Source of the DNA: Gammaproteobacteria bacterium
Lineage (GTDB): Bacteria; Pseudomonadota; Gammaproteobacteria; Steroidobacterales; SZUA-146
Length of the DNA stretch: 12,679 bases
Assembly: GCA_003228965.1 (NCBI GenBank)
Contig: QIGP01000294.1
Span: forward strand, 1-12,679
Reading direction: 5' to 3'
Positions 9,652 to 12,679 of the stretch are shown one piece after another; the stretch's first letter is position 1; the number at the start of each line of letters is the position of its first letter. A model generated the notes under the pieces. It searched no databases and was not told the origin of the DNA. It was given only the letters and a program-made list of their open reading frames with translations. Made by a program: the position numbers and the translations under genes.

Positions 9652-9773
9652 GAGCTGTCGGTGATCTATGGGCGGATAGTGCAAGTAGAGTTCTGATGAC
9701 TGTGAGGTGTATCGGGTTTCAGACGCCGTCGTTGTTTAGGCCGTTTTATTAATAATTCTTAAAAGGGTGACGT

Positions 9774-10847
9774 ATGACTGAACTGCTTGATCAGGCTATA
9801 GAGCAGCGTTCGAGCGAGCGACTGGATCAGGAAGTCCTGCAGTCCTATTTGATGGAACAGGGCGTCATTCAATCGCCTATAACATCCATTCAACAGTTTT
9901 CGGGCGGCGCGTCGAACCTGACCTATCGCGTTCAAACCGCCGAGCACGATACGATTTTGCGTCGCCCGCCGTTTGGGCATAAGGCGAAGACAGCGCACGA
10001 TATGAAACGGGAAGTGACTGTGCTTACCGCGCTGAGCCCTCACCTGGATGTGTGCCCCAAGCCGCTGCACTACTGTGACGACGAGAGCGTCATGGGTTCC
10101 AGGTTTTACCTCATGGAGCGCATTGAAGGCGTCATTATCCGACACGACATGCCAAAAGCGCTACTCGAACGTCCGGATATGTACGCGCTGATGTGCAGGG
10201 AATTTGCTGGAAGGTTAGTTCAACTTCACACGCTTAATCCACAGAAAGTGGGCCTTGCACAGTTTGGTAAACCAGAAGGGTATGTCTCAAGGCAGGTAAA
10301 CGGCTGGGTCGGGCGAATGCAGGCGGCGAAAACTGCCAATACGCTTGATGACGAGCCGCTAACAAAGTGGCTGGTTGAACAAATGCCCGATGACCATGCC
10401 GAATCGGCCATCATTCACAACGACTATAAATTCGATAACGTGATCTGGGACGAGCAAAGCCTGATTGACAATGCACCTAAAATGATTGGTGTTCTCGATT
10501 GGGAAATGACCACGTTAGGTGACCCGTTGATGGACATTGGCGCGACGCTTGCCTACTGGGTAGAAGCGGGCGACCCTCCCGCACTTATTGCATCCGGCAT
10601 GATGCCTACTCACATGCCAGGTATGTTAACGCGCGAAGAGTTCGCACAAGTGTATCTTAATGCGCGCGGTTGGCCCTCTCAGGACTTGTCGTACTACCGC
10701 ATCTTCGGTTTGTTCAGACTCGCGGTGATTGTTCAGCAAATTTACTATCGCTACGACCTTGGGCAAACAGATAACCCACGTTTTGCGTCTTTCGGGGATC
10801 TGGCCAACTTGCTGATTCACTCGGCGAGTTCGACAGCGCGACTCTAA
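9774..10847 (+). CDS. APH-fold phosphotransferase, LvaA/ACAD10-11 kinase-like
   Basis: The 357-residue kinase has the aminoglycoside phosphotransferase fold. FSGGASNLTY (42-51) is the nucleotide loop, and LRRPP (62-66) occupies the strand that normally carries the ATP lysine. E80 is the likely helix C glutamate. HNDYKFDN (215-222) is the catalytic loop with D217, and LDWEM (241-245) holds the metal-binding D242. This form is typical of proteins related to the N-terminal kinase domain of ACAD10/ACAD11 and to Pseudomonas putida LvaA, which phosphorylates 4-hydroxyacyl-CoA during levulinate breakdown. It is unlikely to be an antibiotic-resistance enzyme. No acyl-CoA dehydrogenase or LvaB-like gene is in the window, so pathway assignment is tentative. 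AAAGGG lies about 7 nt before the ATG. The preceding AT-rich spacer shows no good promoter, and cotranscription with the phosphatase-like gene is possible. Confidence 0.88.
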   Translation: MTELLDQAIEQRSSERLDQEVLQSYLMEQGVIQSPITSIQQFSGGASNLTYRVQTAEHDTILRRPPFGHKAKTAHDMKREVTVLTALSPHLDVCPKPLHYCDDESVMGSRFYLMERIEGVIIRHDMPKALLERPDMYALMCREFAGRLVQLHTLNPQKVGLAQFGKPEGYVSRQVNGWVGRMQAAKTANTLDDEPLTKWLVEQMPDDHAESAIIHNDYKFDNVIWDEQSLIDNAPKMIGVLDWEMTTLGDPLMDIGATLAYWVEAGDPPALIASGMMPTHMPGMLTREEFAQVYLNARGWPSQDLSYYRIFGLFRLAVIVQQIYYRYDLGQTDNPRFASFGDLANLLIHSASSTARL

Positions 10848-10895
10848 CTGGCAGGACCCCTGGCACCAGGTTTAAGTTTGTATCTATAAACAACA

Positions 10896-10936
10896 CTTCG
10901 TCATTGCGTACCCGCAAAGCGGGTGTGGCAATCTCC
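10896..10936. repeat. intergenic palindromic repeat of the GTCATTGCG...GCAATCTCC type
   Basis: A strong imperfect palindrome fills the middle of the spacer between convergent genes. CCCGC (10911-10915) pairs with GCGGG (10919-10923) over an AAA loop. The stem continues outwards through A/T, two GU pairs and C/G, and then ATTG (10903-10906) pairs with CAAT (10929-10932), with a single bulged G at 10928. The flanks CTTCGTC and CTCC complete a pattern that, from memory, is scattered in many copies through diverse bacterial genomes with a constant ATTGC/GCAAT base and a variable tip. Only one copy is in this window. It could also act as a shared transcription end, but no T-run follows. Confidence 0.6.
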
Positions 10937-10972
10937 TTGTCCTCTACAACTATCCGGGTGGCATTTCAGGCG

Positions 10973-10998
10973 TTGTGCAAGGGGCGCGGAATGCACAA
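10973..10998. repeat. 7-bp inverted repeat near the end of the PDZ protein gene
   Basis: TTGTGCA (10973-10979) and TGCACAA (10992-10998) form a perfect inverted repeat with a 12-nt G-rich loop, 16 nt beyond the stop codon of the minus-strand PDZ gene. It could be the 3' hairpin of that transcript. There is no T-run. Confidence 0.35.
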
Positions 10999-11013
10999 AT
11001 CTGAATCCTCGGA

Positions 11014-11883
11014 TCAAGGCTGATCGGGCGGTCGAATGCTTTGCGAATCCATCGTGATTCCAAGGGGTCCTCGAGGCACATAAATTTCAACACGCTGACC
11101 GTCGCGCATAACAACTACCGGCACCAATTCGCCCGCAGTCCCGCGTTGTGTGCCTTGCCGTATGGTGCGCGCATCGTAAATAGATTGATTGTCGTAGGAG
11201 ATCAATCGGTCGCCGTTCTGCATGCCCGAATTGTAGGCGGGTGAATTATCGATGACTGACTGCACGTTGACCTGGTTAGGTCGTCCTGTGGCGTATAAGT
11301 AGCGCGAATAATTGTCGCTGCCAAAGTCTTGTTCCAGATTGTTTTGCGCCGTGTTCAGTCTACGAATTTCGTCGCGGTATTCTTCCTTGCCTAGCCAGCC
11401 CTCGCGTTGCGCCTGGTCTCGCAAGTAGAGCCGCTGCATGGAAAGCTCATCGAGACGTGACTTGATCGCGCCTGCGTCGCGTTCAGAGATTCCAGCTTCT
11501 GCAAGCGAAGCGAGCGTAAGACCGCCAGCGCCACGTCGTTTTTGTGTACCCATTCGTGAATTTTTAAATTCGTTTCTGGATGGTGCACTTGCGACCGGTT
11601 TTTTATCGAGTGCGCTGAGTCGTATTGAAATGGCCTCAAGCTGGTCGCGAAGGTCGCTGCGCTCAAATTCGGCTCGTTCAAGTTCGGCACGAAGTTCGTC
11701 GATGACTTGCTGCGCTGCACGATCAGTTGAAGGGCCGTTATTGTCAATTACAAAAGCGCCGACATCCTGATTCTGGTTGAGTTGAAAATCGACGGGCTCG
11801 CTTTGAATGGCGTCACGGGCCCATGCGCCGAGCCCAATTCCTGCGAGCAGCGTGATAAGAAGAAACAGTTTTGACTGAGACAT
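11014..11883 (-). CDS. membrane-anchored coiled-coil and PDZ domain protein, uncharacterised
   Basis: The 289-residue protein starts with a short cytoplasmic end and a hydrophobic segment (about 5-22, LFLLITLLAGIGLGA), a signal anchor that places the rest in the periplasm. A charged heptad-like stretch (about 55-93, with VIDELRAELERAEFERSDL) predicts a coiled coil. A basic, Ser-rich linker follows (94-120). Next is a helical region (121-200) with LASLAEAGISERDAGAIKSR and AQREGWLGKEEY. The C-terminus is a PDZ domain (about 203-277), recognised from VIDNSPAYNSGMQNGDRLISYDNQSIYD and the closing VVMRDGQRVEIYVPRGPLG. No protease domain or catalytic Ser/His triad is present, so it is more likely an adaptor or scaffold than a DegS-type protease. 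The ATG has only a weak ribosome-binding site. Function and partners are unknown. Confidence 0.85.
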   Translation of the reverse strand: MSQSKLFLLITLLAGIGLGAWARDAIQSEPVDFQLNQNQDVGAFVIDNNGPSTDRAAQQVIDELRAELERAEFERSDLRDQLEAISIRLSALDKKPVASAPSRNEFKNSRMGTQKRRGAGGLTLASLAEAGISERDAGAIKSRLDELSMQRLYLRDQAQREGWLGKEEYRDEIRRLNTAQNNLEQDFGSDNYSRYLYATGRPNQVNVQSVIDNSPAYNSGMQNGDRLISYDNQSIYDARTIRQGTQRGTAGELVPVVVMRDGQRVEIYVPRGPLGITMDSQSIRPPDQP

Positions 11884-11917
11884 GCCCGAATACCCTGTAA
11901 ATTGATCCTGGCTTGGG

Positions 11918-11923
11918 AGTATA
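11918..11923 (-). promoter_or_regulatory. possible -10 box of the PDZ protein gene
   Basis: TATACT on the minus strand (5 of 6 matches) lies 35 nt before the ATG and would give a leader of roughly 28 nt. No TTGACA-like box is found at the right distance, so a regulator-dependent promoter or a chance match are both possible. Confidence 0.3.
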
Positions 11924-12069
11924 TCGCGAGACTGCAGCTTTCGGGAGATTGGCGCTACGGTTTCTGCGATTGATGAAATAGAGCGAGGTACAGGGTTTGA
12001 GCGCTTTCAGAGCATTTAGTTCAATGACGGGCAGGCCCGGGAGTTCGGTACAAATCCCATGCGCTGGTT

Positions 12070-12088
12070 GCTAACTATGGGCGTTAGC
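12070..12088. repeat. 6-bp inverted repeat downstream of the DUF5658-like gene
   Basis: GCTAAC (12070-12075) and GTTAGC (12083-12088) form a perfect inverted repeat with a 7-nt loop, in the 285-nt spacer between the two minus-strand genes. It may mark the 3' end of the DUF5658-like transcript or be an operator for the PDZ gene. The rest of the spacer (11884-12168) shows no ORF or clear promoter. Confidence 0.3.
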
Positions 12089-12168
12089 TTCGACGTTCAG
12101 TCTCAGCCGAATATTGCACCATCTATAACGAGCGGCGAAATGGCAGCGTCGAACAGGGCGGGTGGAGT

Positions 12169-12621
12169 CTACGCGCCAAGGAATCTAAACAGCCACAGCT
12201 CATAGGCAATGAGCACTACGTAGCCCGCGAAGACCGCCTGTGCAATTCGATAAACTTTGAAACCCAAAGAGAGGCTGACGTTTTTGTGAATGACCAGGAG
12301 CAATACACCCATGGTGGTTAAACCGAGTTTGAACGCGATGAACTTGTAGATATTCGTTTCGATCAAAATGTTCATGATTGCGTTAATTTCGATGGCGCCC
12401 AGCGTTAACAGGCGCAGGGTGAAGGCCGCATCCATGGCGCTCATTAAAACGATGCCAACAGCGACGAGAAACACCGGCCACTCATAGTGGTCGACATAGG
12501 CAGAAGTTTCCTCGGCGCGGCGTACGGTGGAGCGTCGTCCTTCAATACCGAAAGAATACTTGTTGAAGAACGGTGGTGGCTGGCGACGGTCTTCGGCGCG
12601 GCGCGGCAGTAGCATATCCAT
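12169..12621 (-). CDS. small integral membrane protein, DUF5658-like
   Basis: The 150-residue protein has a polar, basic N-terminus of about 45 residues with paired arginines (RRAEDRR, GRRSTVRR). Hydrophobic segments follow at about 47-73, 91-111 and 122-145, which predicts an inner-membrane protein. The first membrane region holds SAMDAAFTLRLLTLGAIEINAI (61-82), with D64, E78 and N80 as conspicuous polar residues inside or next to the hydrophobic stretch. The pattern (Asp, then Thr, then Gly..Glu.Asn) is what I associate with the DUF5658 family, which has no known function. GAGGA stands 8 nt before the chosen ATG. The second Met (residue 3) is farther from it and less likely. An exact sigma54 promoter match lies about 40 nt upstream, implying regulated expression. 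Confidence 0.82.
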   Translation of the reverse strand: MDMLLPRRAEDRRQPPPFFNKYSFGIEGRRSTVRRAEETSAYVDHYEWPVFLVAVGIVLMSAMDAAFTLRLLTLGAIEINAIMNILIETNIYKFIAFKLGLTTMGVLLLVIHKNVSLSLGFKVYRIAQAVFAGYVVLIAYELWLFRFLGA

Positions 12622-12658
12622 CGTTCATCCTCGTCGGTGTTGGCTTAACTTACCAAGG

Positions 12659-12674
12659 AGCAATTTTTGTGCCA
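12659..12674 (-). promoter_or_regulatory. sigma54 (RpoN) promoter upstream of the DUF5658-like gene
   Basis: Read on the minus strand the site is TGGCACAAAAATTGCT, which matches the consensus TGGCACRNNNNTTGCW at every defined position. The GG (-24) and GC (-12) dinucleotides have the required spacing of 12. Transcription would start near 12648, leaving about 27 nt before the ATG at 12621 with its Shine-Dalgarno sequence inside. Sites for an enhancer-binding protein or IHF would lie to the right of the window and cannot be seen. Confidence 0.8.
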
Positions 12675-12679
12675 GAGAA

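Noticed and set aside
9732..9758. Promoter for the kinase gene (TTGTTT with TAATTC)
   Set aside because: The spacing is 15 nt and both boxes are poor. The region is simply AT-rich.
9774..10847. Aminoglycoside resistance gene
   Set aside because: The APH fold is present, but LRRPP, HNDYKFDN and LDWEM fit the LvaA/ACAD10-11 kinase group rather than drug-modifying enzymes.
11438..11770. Plus-strand ORF of 110 codons inside the PDZ gene
   Set aside because: Low-complexity Ser/Arg/Ala composition on the opposite strand of a well-supported gene. It is a shadow of the coiled-coil codons.
12070..12088. Integron attC-like site (GCTAAC...GTTAGC)
   Set aside because: The half-sites do not fit the RYYYAAC/GTTRRRY core, the element is far too short, and there is no cassette structure or integrase.
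12101..12129. Plus-strand promoter ending in TATAAC at 12124-12129
   Set aside because: No -35 box at 16-18 nt and no plus-strand gene downstream.

Overview
The window looks like a chromosomal segment of a gammaproteobacterium. The gene order thrS, infC, rpmI, rplT, pheS, pheT, ihfA, a MerR-type gene and tRNA-Pro(GGG) is the conserved gammaproteobacterial block known from Pseudomonas-like genomes. Individual features agree: an IHF alpha subunit, a 791-residue PheT with the full domain set, infC apparently starting on a rare codon, and an encoded CCA end on the tRNA. The genus cannot be named from the sequence. An uncultured or marine lineage is a guess.

Region 1 (about 1-7723, all on +) is translation and nucleoid housekeeping. 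A structured leader of about 170 nt precedes thrS. infC (IF3) follows closely and has its best ribosome-binding site in front of an AUA codon, not the downstream AUG. A 125-nt spacer with a stem-loop leads to rpmI (L35) and rplT (L20). A strong hairpin plus T-run then forms an attenuator or partial terminator before pheS-pheT. ihfA follows pheT at 2 nt, and the MerR-type gene overlaps the end of ihfA. A tRNA-Pro(GGG) gene closes the block.

Region 2 (about 7755-10847) is metabolic and accessory. A minus-strand saccharopine-dehydrogenase-like oxidoreductase converges on the tRNA. Divergent from it are a histidine-phosphatase-fold protein, with a good sigma70 promoter but without the usual second catalytic histidine, and an APH-fold kinase related to LvaA and ACAD10/11. 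The kinase has intact catalytic motifs, but no acyl-CoA dehydrogenase or LvaB-like partner is in view.

Region 3 (about 10848-12679) starts with an intergenic palindromic repeat of a widely dispersed type. Two minus-strand envelope genes follow: a membrane-anchored coiled-coil/PDZ protein and a small DUF5658-like membrane protein. Upstream of the latter, at the window edge, is an exact match to the sigma54 (RpoN) promoter consensus.

No CRISPR array, insertion sequence, prophage gene or toxin-antitoxin pair was seen. The best leads are the sigma54 promoter, the infC start, the altered phosphatase next to the kinase, the dispersed palindrome and the uncharacterised PDZ protein.
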